Shown here one piece after another: positions 41,106-49,164 of a stretch of DNA of 64,000 bases. Under the pieces are notes generated by a model that did not search any database, was not told the DNA's origin, and saw nothing but the letters and a program-made list of their open reading frames with translations. This DNA comes from an uncultured Clostridia bacterium (GTDB lineage Bacteria > Bacillota > Clostridia > Christensenellales > Borkfalkiaceae): positions 1 through 64,000 of the forward strand of contig CANQWN010000008.1 in the NCBI GenBank assembly GCA_947627575.1. Direction: 5' to 3'. Each line of letters begins with the position of its first letter. Position 1 is the stretch's first letter. The position numbers were made by a program, and so were the translations under genes.

Positions 41106-41723
41106 ATGGCAGAAATAGACGCTGTTAAACTTAAAAAACTTAAACGGGGCGAAGCCGCGGGGAAAGCGGCTACGGTATTCTGCGGCGCGGTTATGGCTTA
41201 TTTTATAGCTATGCTGATAGCTTCGACAGCCACCGAAAACGATTTTTTGCTTGAAATTGTGCTTATTACCGCCCTGCCCGCGTTGGCGTTAGGTATAGGC
41301 GCAAGCATTTTCTGCAACTATAAATACGGCGCGGCGATTGAAAAAATGATAAAAAAGTACGTGGTGGATACATTTTTGGAAAACGCCGCGGACATGCACC
41401 CCGAAAGGGACAGCTTGACGTATTTTATAAGTTTTGAAAACAAAAGCGCAGTTGTTAAAGTAAACGGCTACGGCAAAAAGATAATTTTCGATTTTTCGGT
41501 TTTCGGCAGGCTTTCCCTGTCGCGCAAAAGCGCAATTTTGAACGCCGTGGAAACGAGGCTTTACGTAACCTTCGGCAGGCTGTACGACGGCGGGGCAAGT
41601 TTCCGCAGCGTAGATTTTAAGGAAGTTGAGGGAACGCGCAGAAAAAGCGGCAAATCGATACCCATAATAACCGACGGCGAACCGGACGTAAAGGCATACA
41701 AAATTTACCTTAAAAATAAATAA
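41106..41723 (+). CDS. Membrane protein of unknown function, divergent from nrdD
   Basis: A 205-residue protein with a short basic N-terminus, two hydrophobic helices (about residues 21-40 and 46-70) and a cytoplasmic-looking C-terminal domain of about 130 residues with no motif I recognise. It is one of few plus-strand genes and is transcribed alone between the nrd operator region and a bidirectional terminator. No functional assignment is justified. Confidence 0.75.
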   Translation: MAEIDAVKLKKLKRGEAAGKAATVFCGAVMAYFIAMLIASTATENDFLLEIVLITALPALALGIGASIFCNYKYGAAIEKMIKKYVVDTFLENAADMHPERDSLTYFISFENKSAVVKVNGYGKKIIFDFSVFGRLSLSRKSAILNAVETRLYVTFGRLYDGGASFRSVDFKEVEGTRRKSGKSIPIITDGEPDVKAYKIYLKNK

Positions 41724-41743
41724 AACGCAACATATATTAAAAA

Positions 41744-41769
41744 AAAGGCGGGCTTTAAAGTCCGCCTTT
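41744..41769. terminator. Bidirectional terminator between the membrane protein gene and glpK
   Basis: AAAGGCGG-x-CTTT/AAAG-x-CCGCCTTT, near-palindromic, flanked by A- and T-runs; the genes converge. Confidence 0.8.
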
Positions 41770-41786
41770 CGGTTTATCTTTACGCT

Positions 41787-43259
41787 TTAAAGCGCGCGGG
41801 ATACCGCTTTGCGCCAACCCGCTATAAGTTTGCTTCTTTCGCTTTCGTCCGCGGTGGGGGTGAAAACTTTAACTTCCCGCGAGGCGGGTAGCGATGCCTC
41901 GTCCTTCCAGAACCCCGTCTGCAACCCGGCGAGATACGCCGCGCCTCGTGCGGTTGCTTCCACGGCGGCGGGGCGCGCCACTTCGCAACCTAAAATATCC
42001 GCCTGAAACTTCATAAGAAAATCGTTTGCGCTTGCCCCTCCGTCAACGGCAAGGCGGGTTATCTTCGCCCCGGCGTCCGCCGACATAGCCTGCACGAGGT
42101 CGCCCACCTGATAGGCTATGCTTTCAAGCGCGGCGCGGGCGATATGCGCGCGGGTGGTGCCGCGCGTTATCCCGCAGATAAGCCCGCGGGCTTCCCCGTT
42201 CCAATAGGGCGCGCCCAAACCCGTAAACGCGGGCACGAGATACACCCCGCCGTTATCCTTTACGGAAGTTGCCAGCTTTTCGCTTTCGGCGGCGTCGCCG
42301 AAAAAGCCCAACCCGTCGCGCAGCCACTGCACAGCCGCCCCGCCGATAAATACCGAACCTTCGAGGACGTACGGCGGTCTGCCGCCCGTACACGCGCCCA
42401 AAGTCGTTACAAGCCCGTTTTTGCTTTCCACAAATTTATCGCCCGTGTTCATCAGCAGAAAACAGCCCGTGCCGTAGGTGTTTTTAAGGTCGCCCGCCGA
42501 CAGACACAGATGCCCGAACAGCGCCGACTGCTGGTCCCCCGCAACCGCGGCGAGGGGTATGGGCGCGCCGAATGCTTCCGCAGTTGTATAGCCGAACAGA
42601 TGCCCGCTGGGATACGCTTCGGGCAACATACACGCGGGTATGCCGAACAGATCCAAAAGCCAATTATCCCACTTTAAATTGCGGATATCGAAAAGCATTG
42701 TGCGGGCGGCGTTGGTGTAGTCGGTAGCGAAAATTTTTCCGCCCGAAAGCCGCCACATTATATAAGTATCCACCGTTCCGAAAGCAAGTTCCCCGCGGCG
42801 GGCGCGTTCGTACGCGCCGTCCACGTTTTCGAGAATCCATTTCAGTTTGGTCGCGGAAAAGTACGCGTCCGGTATAAGCCCCGTGCGGCGGTAAATTTCC
42901 TTTGCCGTGGGGCTGTTTTTAAGTTTTTCGCAGTATTCCGCCGTGCGGCGGCATTGCCATACTATGGCGTTATATACGGGTTTGCCCGTGTTTTTATCCC
43001 ACACTATCGTGGTTTCGCGCTGGTTGGTTATGCCCACGCCGCGTATATGGGAAGGGCTTGCCCCCGCGCGCACCATCGCTTCCGCCGCAACCGACATAAC
43101 GCTGCCCATTATATCCTGCGGGTCGTGTTCCACCATTCCGGGCGCGGGATAAATCTGCCTGAACTCGCGCTGGGCGGAGCCCGCCACCCTGCCGTCCGCC
43201 GTGAACAGGCAGGCGCGCGTGGAAGTTGTGCCCTGATCTATCGAAAGTATGTATTCCAT
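41787..43259 (-). CDS. glpK: Glycerol kinase
   Basis: A 490-residue FGGY-family kinase making glycerol 3-phosphate. It opens MEYILSIDQGTTSTRA, the glycerol-kinase N-terminus with the ATP phosphate loop. GTGCFLLMNTG and DGGASANDFLMKFQADIL are the family signatures, and VEATARGAAYLAG is the usual C-terminal motif. No glycerol facilitator or dehydrogenase gene is adjacent. There is no Shine-Dalgarno: the TATAAT box ends six bases before ATG, so transcription should start at or next to the A of the ATG. A nine-codon upstream ATG would lie upstream of the -10 and is excluded. Confidence 0.95.
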   Translation of the reverse strand: MEYILSIDQGTTSTRACLFTADGRVAGSAQREFRQIYPAPGMVEHDPQDIMGSVMSVAAEAMVRAGASPSHIRGVGITNQRETTIVWDKNTGKPVYNAIVWQCRRTAEYCEKLKNSPTAKEIYRRTGLIPDAYFSATKLKWILENVDGAYERARRGELAFGTVDTYIMWRLSGGKIFATDYTNAARTMLFDIRNLKWDNWLLDLFGIPACMLPEAYPSGHLFGYTTAEAFGAPIPLAAVAGDQQSALFGHLCLSAGDLKNTYGTGCFLLMNTGDKFVESKNGLVTTLGACTGGRPPYVLEGSVFIGGAAVQWLRDGLGFFGDAAESEKLATSVKDNGGVYLVPAFTGLGAPYWNGEARGLICGITRGTTRAHIARAALESIAYQVGDLVQAMSADAGAKITRLAVDGGASANDFLMKFQADILGCEVARPAAVEATARGAAYLAGLQTGFWKDEASLPASREVKVFTPTADESERSKLIAGWRKAVSRAL

Positions 43260-43265
43260 AGCTAT

Positions 43266-43293
43266 ATTATAGCATATCCGCGTCAAATTGCAA
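43266..43293 (-). promoter_or_regulatory. glpK: glpK promoter placing transcription start at the ATG
   Basis: TTGCAA (43288-43293), 16-base spacer ending TGC (extended -10), TATAAT (43266-43271) on minus. Only ATAGCT separates the -10 from ATG. Confidence 0.75.
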
Positions 43294-43301
43294 CAGACAA
43301 A

Positions 43302-43334
43302 GCGCCCGCGGCGGAAATTATCCGCCGCGGGCGC
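43302..43334 (-). terminator. Terminator after the 48-residue small gene
   Basis: Perfect 14-bp stem GCGCCCGCGGCGGA/TCCGCCGCGGGCGC, loop AATTA, then TTTGTC on minus. It closes the transcript six bases after the small gene's stop and just upstream of the glpK promoter. Confidence 0.8.
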
Positions 43335-43339
43335 GCCGT

Positions 43340-43486
43340 CTATTCATCCCCCGTAAATTGTCTGTGAAATTCCGCTATTTCCGCGGGGTCGGCGGAAATT
43401 TTCTGTAAAAGTCCCGTACATTCGTTTGCGCTTACGCACTCTTCGAAAAGTTCGGAAATAAGTTTCTTTTTCTTGCGCTTGCCCAT
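43340..43486 (-). CDS. Small basic/acidic protein of 48 residues, unknown
   Basis: ATG at 43486 opens MGKRKKKKLISELFEECVSA and runs 48 codons to TAG at 43342-43340, ending EIAEFHRQFTGDE. The basic N-terminus and amphipathic remainder look protein-like, and the stop sits six bases before a strong terminator. It follows the glycosidase gene by 42 bases on the same strand. The Shine-Dalgarno is weak (AGCGGT). No family recognised. Confidence 0.5.
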   Translation of the reverse strand: MGKRKKKKLISELFEECVSANECTGLLQKISADPAEIAEFHRQFTGDE

Positions 43487-43528
43487 ACCGCTATTTTGCG
43501 CGCGTTTGCGGGAAAATATGCAAATATA

Positions 43529-44926
43529 TCAAAACTTTTTAAGGTTATAATAATCTTTCAGATAATTTTGCGTGGCGTCAGCCATTTCGCGGAACAAACT
43601 GCGCGCGCTGTCCGCCGAAAGGCGGCAAAGCAAAGGCTGGTTTAAAAACGAAGAAAAAATTTCCTCCGCGTCCCGCGTTTTTATGCCGTGATACAGCGCC
43701 TCGGTATTGGCGGAATTGTACTGCACCAACGCCGCCGCGGCGGGCGGCAGGGGCGAGGACAGGACGGGCTTTACCGAATTGCGGTAAAACACGCAGTTCG
43801 TTTCGGTTATCACGCCCGAAGGAAGGTATGGGGTCTGCCCCGCGTTGGGTACGTTTGCGTTGGAAATTATCTTTGTTTCGCCCAAAAGCGCCCTTATAAG
43901 GTCCACACATTCCTCGTCGGAACGGACGAGGTCTATCTCCTTTTCCCCCGAAGCAAGCTGTTCCGATTCGGCAACCCTTTCCGCCTGTTGTTTCTTCCTG
44001 AAATCCACGCCGGTCAGGTGATATCCCCACTTTTCCGCGGCGGCGGGGTCGCTTAAAAACCATTCGGGCGGCATAAATTCCACGAGGTGCCTGTCTCCCG
44101 CCGCGGCAAGCGCGCCGTATCTGAAATACAGTTCCATCTTCACCTTGTTGCCGTACAGGAAGGGGTCCGCGCCGAGATGGTCCAGCCTGCCCCTGCCCTT
44201 CTGCTCGCAATAGCCCTCGCGGAAAAACTTTTCCGCAAACGACGGCAGAAGTTTAAGCAAATCCACGTCCTTGTAATACGCTTCGGTTATCCACGTGAAA
44301 TGATTTATTCCGCTTGCGTCTATATTTATCTCGCGCCTGTCCGGCAGAGGAACGCCCAACTGTTCGTGCGCGACGCAGGCGAGAAATTCCTGCGCGTGAA
44401 AAACTTCGTGACAGCATCCGAACGCCTTTATTTGCGGGAAAACGTCGTACAAGGCGCGCGTGCAGACAGTCATCGGGTTGGTGAGGTTTATCACCCACGC
44501 TTGGGGGCAGCATTGTTTTATGCTGTGCGCAAAATATTCGTAGATGGGCACGGTGCGCATAGCGCGCATAACGCCGCCCGGACCCACCGTGTCGCCCACG
44601 GATTGGTATACGCCGTATTTTTCGGGCAGGTGTACGTCCGCCGCCATTTCGTCCAAAGTTCCCGGCAAAATGGACAAAGCCACGAAATCCGCGCCGTCAA
44701 GCGCCTGCTCTATCCTTTCGCAAACGGTATATTTCCAGCGCGAGACAGCCGCGGGATGGGCGTTAAGCCTTTCGCCTATCTTCGCGTTGCGCCGCGCGGC
44801 GGGGATATCTATGTCGTACAGCGCAATCTCGCCGCACAGCCCTTCGGTAAGCGCAAGGTCGTACATAAATACCCGCGCCCACATTTTGGAACCGCCGCCT
44901 ATGTAGGCGATTTTGATATTTTTCAT
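43529..44926 (-). CDS. Glycoside hydrolase family 4 enzyme, CHEV subgroup (probable alpha-galacturonidase)
   Basis: A 465-residue NAD- and metal-dependent glycosidase. The N-terminal dinucleotide site is IAYIGGGSKMW, the family segment NLTNPMTV is at 148-154, and the metal/substrate motif is Cys172-His173-Glu174-Val175. In GH4 this four-residue motif tracks substrate; CHEV is, to my knowledge, the alpha-galacturonidase (LplD) form, as opposed to CHS, CHG, CDMP or CNVP. Pectin-derived oligogalacturonate use is therefore inferred. The start overlaps the MATE stop (ATGA) after GGAGGAAG. Coupling to a MATE exporter is odd for a catabolic enzyme. Confidence 0.88.
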   Translation of the reverse strand: MKNIKIAYIGGGSKMWARVFMYDLALTEGLCGEIALYDIDIPAARRNAKIGERLNAHPAAVSRWKYTVCERIEQALDGADFVALSILPGTLDEMAADVHLPEKYGVYQSVGDTVGPGGVMRAMRTVPIYEYFAHSIKQCCPQAWVINLTNPMTVCTRALYDVFPQIKAFGCCHEVFHAQEFLACVAHEQLGVPLPDRREINIDASGINHFTWITEAYYKDVDLLKLLPSFAEKFFREGYCEQKGRGRLDHLGADPFLYGNKVKMELYFRYGALAAAGDRHLVEFMPPEWFLSDPAAAEKWGYHLTGVDFRKKQQAERVAESEQLASGEKEIDLVRSDEECVDLIRALLGETKIISNANVPNAGQTPYLPSGVITETNCVFYRNSVKPVLSSPLPPAAAALVQYNSANTEALYHGIKTRDAEEIFSSFLNQPLLCRLSADSARSLFREMADATQNYLKDYYNLKKF

Positions 44927-46422
44927 CGTTCTTCCTCCCCGGCGGGTTTGCCGCCGCCCTCCGGCTTGTATTTTTTAAGTATAACGTATTTTACGAACGG
45001 ATAAGTAAGCGCCAGAACCGAACCTACCCACGCAAGCGGGTCCGCAAAGCACAGCATAACGTACGCCGAAAGCGGCGCGGACGACGTTATGGGCATACCG
45101 CCGTTGAAAAGCGGCGGGAAAAATATGCATACTATAAGCCGCGCGGCAAGTTCCGCCGTGCCCGCAAGCAACGTAAAGCCGGATTGCCCTATGCCCTGCG
45201 CCGAACACCTGAAAACAAACAGATAGCCTAACATAAAATAGCAGGTAAGCGCGACGTACAGATATGTGTTGCCGTATTTTAAACTTTCCGCGGAAATTTT
45301 ATCCGCGCTTAAAAACAGCCGCTGATATGCGCCGTTTATCGTAAGCAAAAGCCCCAACCCCGCGAGGACGACGTACATTACGAACATTATAAGCAGGCTT
45401 TGAAGCATACCGCGCTTTATCCTGTCGTACAGCTTCGCGCCGGCGTTCTGCGCGTTGAAACTTACTATCGCCGAACCGTAAGCGTTCATCGGCGACATAA
45501 GAAGATTGCCCAACTTGCAAGCCGCGCCGTAGCCGTTTTGCGCGGGGTTGCCGGCAACCATTAAGCCCTGCCCGTCGAGGTCGAAACGCACCACGCAGCT
45601 TTGCATAACTATTATGCCTATGGCAAGCACGGAAAACTGCAAGCCCAGCGGCACGCCCTGCTTGAGGTGCGGGGCAAATTGCTTTAAACAGCCCTTGAAG
45701 TCCGCGCGGGTGAGGCGGAGGTTTTTATATCTTGCAAAGGTATAGATAAAGCACGCCGCCGTGCTTATGCCCTGCGCCGCAACCGTTGCCGCCGCCGCGC
45801 CCTCTACGCCCATATCGAAGGTGATTATAAACAGCAAATCCAGCCCCACGTTGAGGGCGGTGGAAAGTATAAGAAAAACGAGAGGCGTAACCGAATCGCC
45901 CAAACTGCGCAGGAGGGAACAGATGAAGTTGTAGAACATCTGCGCGAATATGCCGAGAAAAATTATAAACAGATACCTGTAAGCCGCGTCGTATACGCCC
46001 GTGTTTTCGGGGCGCACGTTTATCCACAGCAACATAGGTTTAAGCAACGATACCGAAATAACGGTAAGGACGACGGTAACGATTGCCGAAAGCGCTATCT
46101 GCGCCGCGAACGAACGCCGCACGCCCGCCATGTCGCCGTCGCCCACGCGGTTGGAAGTTATAACCGAAAACCCCGCCGTACAACCGAAAGCGAATTGCAA
46201 AAAGATGAAGATAAGCGGGGATACGTCGTTTACGCCCGCAACCTCGTCCGAGGAAAGGGTCTGCCCGCATATGGCGGCGTCGCTTACGGTGTAAATCTGC
46301 TGTAAAAGATACGAAAAAATTATTGGCAGGGAAAACAGAATAAGTTTTTTCCATTCCTTGCCCTGCCTCAAATCAATCGGGCCGAAAAATTTTTTGGGTC
46401 TTTGTTCACTTTCCGCCGTCAC
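44923..46422 (-). CDS. MATE-family multidrug/cation antiporter
   Basis: A 499-residue 12-helix membrane exporter of the MATE family (LPIIFSYLLQQIYTVSDAAI near the start, repeated in the second half). It probably exports drugs or metabolites using sodium or proton gradients. The start is GTG at 46422, overlapping the stop of the 54-residue upstream gene as GTGA; the downstream glycosidase gene overlaps by ATGA. The three are thus a tightly coupled unit. Confidence 0.92.
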   Translation of the reverse strand: MTAESEQRPKKFFGPIDLRQGKEWKKLILFSLPIIFSYLLQQIYTVSDAAICGQTLSSDEVAGVNDVSPLIFIFLQFAFGCTAGFSVITSNRVGDGDMAGVRRSFAAQIALSAIVTVVLTVISVSLLKPMLLWINVRPENTGVYDAAYRYLFIIFLGIFAQMFYNFICSLLRSLGDSVTPLVFLILSTALNVGLDLLFIITFDMGVEGAAAATVAAQGISTAACFIYTFARYKNLRLTRADFKGCLKQFAPHLKQGVPLGLQFSVLAIGIIVMQSCVVRFDLDGQGLMVAGNPAQNGYGAACKLGNLLMSPMNAYGSAIVSFNAQNAGAKLYDRIKRGMLQSLLIMFVMYVVLAGLGLLLTINGAYQRLFLSADKISAESLKYGNTYLYVALTCYFMLGYLFVFRCSAQGIGQSGFTLLAGTAELAARLIVCIFFPPLFNGGMPITSSAPLSAYVMLCFADPLAWVGSVLALTYPFVKYVILKKYKPEGGGKPAGEEER

Positions 46423-46583
46423 TTTTCGTCACCGCCTTTAAGGGGGTCTTTCTCTTCCCCGCCGTCGTCGCCGTTATCTTCGGCGTTCAGCAAAGCCAAC
46501 ATATCGGCGATCTTTTCCTCCGAAAGCTCCTCTGCGGAGGGGGATAGTTTACCGTACGCCTTTTTATCGTGATGAATAGCCAT
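46419..46583 (-). CDS. Small acidic protein of 54 residues, unknown
   Basis: ATG at 46583 follows AAAGG by six bases and opens MAIHHDKKAYGKLSPSAEEL; the reading frame ends GGDEK with TGA at 46421-46419. The C-terminal half is rich in Asp, Glu and Gly. The stop overlaps the GTG start of the MATE gene (GTGA), strong evidence that it is translated. No family recognised; it may be a small regulator or simply a translation-coupling leader. Confidence 0.65.
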   Translation of the reverse strand: MAIHHDKKAYGKLSPSAEELSEEKIADMLALLNAEDNGDDGGEEKDPLKGGDEK

Positions 46584-46596
46584 AAGATACCTTTAT

Positions 46597-46615
46597 GCCG
46601 CCCGCCGCGGGCGGC
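46597..46615. terminator. Hairpin between the RNA methyltransferase and the small-protein/MATE genes
   Basis: GCCGCCCG/CGGGCGGC, 8 bp, with TTTTG on plus. On minus, the direction of the genes, no T-run follows, so it may only weakly end trmA-family transcription. Confidence 0.4.
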
Positions 46616-46626
46616 TTTTGCACAGA

Positions 46627-47982
46627 TTATTTTTTTACAAGCGCCGCCAGCGTTTCGACGTGGCGGGTCTGCGGGAACATATCGAAGGGCGTAACCGATT
46701 TGACGGTATACGGGGAATTGCCCGCCCCCGATTTTTTCAAAACCCCGTCCTCCTCTTTAAGCGAGCCGGTAATCAGCCCGAGGTCGCGCGCCAGCGTGGC
46801 GGGGTTGCAGGATATAAGCAAAATTTTATCCGCGCCGCTTTCCGCTATGGCGCGAACAACCTGCCTCTGCATCCCCTTGCGGGGCGGGTCGCACACGATA
46901 ACCCTGCCGTAAGACGACGTTTCTTGCAATATATCTTTCAATTTTTCTTCCACGGCGCCGCAGACGTTGCGCATATTAGTCAACCCGTTGTCCTCTTTCA
47001 ACCGTTGGGCGCAAGCGGAGGCTTCGGGCACTATTTCCACGCCGTAAGCCGCGCGGCATTTTTTTGCGAGGATGGCGGTAAGCAGTCCGCCGCCGCTGTA
47101 CAGGTCTATTGCGACGTCGCCGCCGCCCGCTTCCTCCGCCACGCGGGAATACAGCTTACTGCGCACGCCGTCGTTCACCTGCACGAACGTATTTGCGCCC
47201 GCGCGGAATTTTATCCCGTCCGAAACCGCGTCGTAAAAGCCTTCGCCGCGGCATATATGCCATTCTTTGCCGAAAATGACGTTTGTATCTTCGGGATTTA
47301 CGTTGAGGGAAAGGGTGAAATTTTGAAAACTTTTTTCGAGATTGCTTATAAGCGGCGAAAGGTTTACGGCGCGCCTTGCCACAAGCGCCATAATAAACTT
47401 CCCGTCCAGCTCGCGCACGGTGATATGACGGAGAAATTCCGCCTCGCGCGGAGAAAAAGAGGCTTTTACCGCCGCTATGACGGCGGAACACCATTCCCGC
47501 TGGATAAGGCAATCGGTTATGGGCACTATCCTGTGGCTGTGGGGGGCGTAAAAGCCGACCTCTATCCCGCCCGCGCCGTCCGCGACTATCGGCAGTACAA
47601 GTTTGTTCCTGTAACGGTACTGCGCGCCGCACGCAACCGTTTCTTCCACGGGGACGGATATGCCGCCGAGTTTTTCAAGCGAGTTTTTTACGAGATTGCG
47701 CTTGAATTCAAGCTGTGCGGCGTAATCGGCGTGCTGTAAATCGCACCCGCCGCACTTGCCGAACACGGGACAGGGGGCGTTTACCCTATGCGCGGAGGGG
47801 CAAAGTATTTGCTCTGCCTTTCCGTATGCGACGTTGCCCTTTACTTTAAGGGCTTTGAAGCGCACCTCTTCCCCTTCAAGACAAAAAGGCACAAACGCCG
47901 TTGTGCCCTCCGAATATATTATTCCTTCCCCGCCCGTGCCCAAGGCGGTTACTTTGCCGCGGTAAATGCCGTTCTTCTGCAT
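46627..47982 (-). CDS. 23S rRNA (uracil-5-)-methyltransferase, RlmD/TrmA family
   Basis: A 451-residue SAM-dependent RNA methyltransferase. A TRAM domain covers about residues 5-60. The [4Fe-4S] cysteines CPVFGKCGGCDLQH lie near residue 70, with a fourth after them. The SAM motif is AIDLYSGGGLLTAIL, and the catalytic pair CDPPRKGM and LISCNPATLARDL holds the nucleophilic cysteine. The exact uridine target (1939 or 747 in 23S rRNA) cannot be assigned. AAGGAAG precedes the start; it follows the membrane protein gene by one base. Confidence 0.92.
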   Translation of the reverse strand: MQKNGIYRGKVTALGTGGEGIIYSEGTTAFVPFCLEGEEVRFKALKVKGNVAYGKAEQILCPSAHRVNAPCPVFGKCGGCDLQHADYAAQLEFKRNLVKNSLEKLGGISVPVEETVACGAQYRYRNKLVLPIVADGAGGIEVGFYAPHSHRIVPITDCLIQREWCSAVIAAVKASFSPREAEFLRHITVRELDGKFIMALVARRAVNLSPLISNLEKSFQNFTLSLNVNPEDTNVIFGKEWHICRGEGFYDAVSDGIKFRAGANTFVQVNDGVRSKLYSRVAEEAGGGDVAIDLYSGGGLLTAILAKKCRAAYGVEIVPEASACAQRLKEDNGLTNMRNVCGAVEEKLKDILQETSSYGRVIVCDPPRKGMQRQVVRAIAESGADKILLISCNPATLARDLGLITGSLKEEDGVLKKSGAGNSPYTVKSVTPFDMFPQTRHVETLAALVKK

Positions 47983-47983
47983 A

Positions 47984-48538
47984 CTACTTCCTTATCCTGA
48001 AAACCAATCCGTTTATGAATATCTGGCATTTGAACGCGAGAAAATCGTATAGCCAGAAAACAAGCGTGCCGCCCACGCAAATAATAAGCGGCAGAAATTT
48101 ATCTATGAACGCGAGAATGTTTTCGTTCCAGGAAGATCCGCCCGAAAGGTTGAAAATCACTATATATCCCACCCAAAGCGTGAGGTCGAACCATACGGCT
48201 TTTACAACCAAGGCTATCCACCTGTTTATTTTAAAGCGGATTTGAAGCGCGTTTACGAGGGGATGGAGCCCGAAAAACATAGCAAAGGGCACCAGATTCC
48301 AGATTTTTATCGTCGCGCCCAATACCACCGCAAGTATAAGCGTGGCGAGATATGCAAGCGCGTCGTATAAAAAATACTGCTTTGAGAGGGGCACCATAAG
48401 GGCGACGACGGCGATAAGATAGCCCGTGGCAAGCATATACGGCACGAAAAAGCCGAAAAGCAACCCGGCAACGGCAACCGCCGCCGATATTGACGAAAGC
48501 GCAAGCCCGAAAGCCCCGCCCTTTTTATTGCCGCCCAT
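47984..48538 (-). CDS. Multi-pass membrane protein of unknown function
   Basis: A 184-residue protein with five or six hydrophobic helices (starting about residues 10-32, 34-50, 54-75, 78-95, 105-130, 148-168). Conserved-looking loops are LVPFAMFFGLHPLVNAL and ALVVKAVWFDLTLW. No family is recognised with certainty. It is third in a run with the DUF5685-like and J-like/TPR genes (11-base spacer) and is followed by the methyltransferase. Confidence 0.75.
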   Translation of the reverse strand: MGGNKKGGAFGLALSSISAAVAVAGLLFGFFVPYMLATGYLIAVVALMVPLSKQYFLYDALAYLATLILAVVLGATIKIWNLVPFAMFFGLHPLVNALQIRFKINRWIALVVKAVWFDLTLWVGYIVIFNLSGGSSWNENILAFIDKFLPLIICVGGTLVFWLYDFLAFKCQIFINGLVFRIRK

Positions 48539-48549
48539 ATATCAGCGCC

Positions 48550-49164
48550 TCAATAACAACGGCAACACGTGTCGCAAAGGCAGTTTATACACAGATTTAT
48601 ATAACAGCACTGTATACAGTTGGCGCAAAAATTGCCGCCCATCTGCTCGTCCGGCTCTACCGAGTTCACCGTCTGCCCCTGATAGGTGGAATTTTTCGAC
48701 TGCGCATCGTAATTCAGCTTGTCGTTCAGCTTTTTGTAGGCGTCCTTGTACTTTTCGTTTTCCGGCTCCAACTGGATGGCTATTTCAAGCTGTTTCTTGC
48801 TTTCGTTCATCCAATTTTTGCGGTAGAACACCACGCTTTGCATATAGTGCCATTTGCCGTTTCTTTCGTTGAAGCAATCCAGAAGCCTCTGCGCTTCCTG
48901 CAAGTTGCCCGCCTGCAACGCTTCCTCTACTTTTACGAAGGCGTCGCCCGTCTGCGTTGCGGTGGACGCCTCGTCGAACTCGTTCATAAGCTCGTTATAA
49001 GCTACGTCCAGCTTTGTAAGCATTTTGGCGGCGTTGTTGCCCGCTTCGCCGTCCAAAAACCTCTCCTCGAGATATTTGGCGCGCAAATTATCGTACGCCG
49101 CGCGCACCTCTTCCTTTGTGGCTCCCTCTTGAAGCCCAAACAATTGCAAATCGGATTTGTTCAT
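48550..49164 (-). CDS. J-like/TPR protein with a cysteine-rich tail
   Basis: A 204-residue protein. Residues about 5-70 look like a degenerate J domain (LFGLQEGATKEEVRAAYDNL) lacking the HPD tripeptide that activates DnaK. A TPR-like helical part spans about 75-155 (QLEIAIQLEPENEKYKDAY). The last 30 residues carry nine cysteines (CANCIQCCYINLC, CLCDTCCRCY), possibly binding metal or lipid modified. Its start overlaps the DUF5685-like stop (ATGA), so the two proteins probably work together. The molecular role is unknown. Confidence 0.8.
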   Translation of the reverse strand: MNKSDLQLFGLQEGATKEEVRAAYDNLRAKYLEERFLDGEAGNNAAKMLTKLDVAYNELMNEFDEASTATQTGDAFVKVEEALQAGNLQEAQRLLDCFNERNGKWHYMQSVVFYRKNWMNESKKQLEIAIQLEPENEKYKDAYKKLNDKLNYDAQSKNSTYQGQTVNSVEPDEQMGGNFCANCIQCCYINLCINCLCDTCCRCY

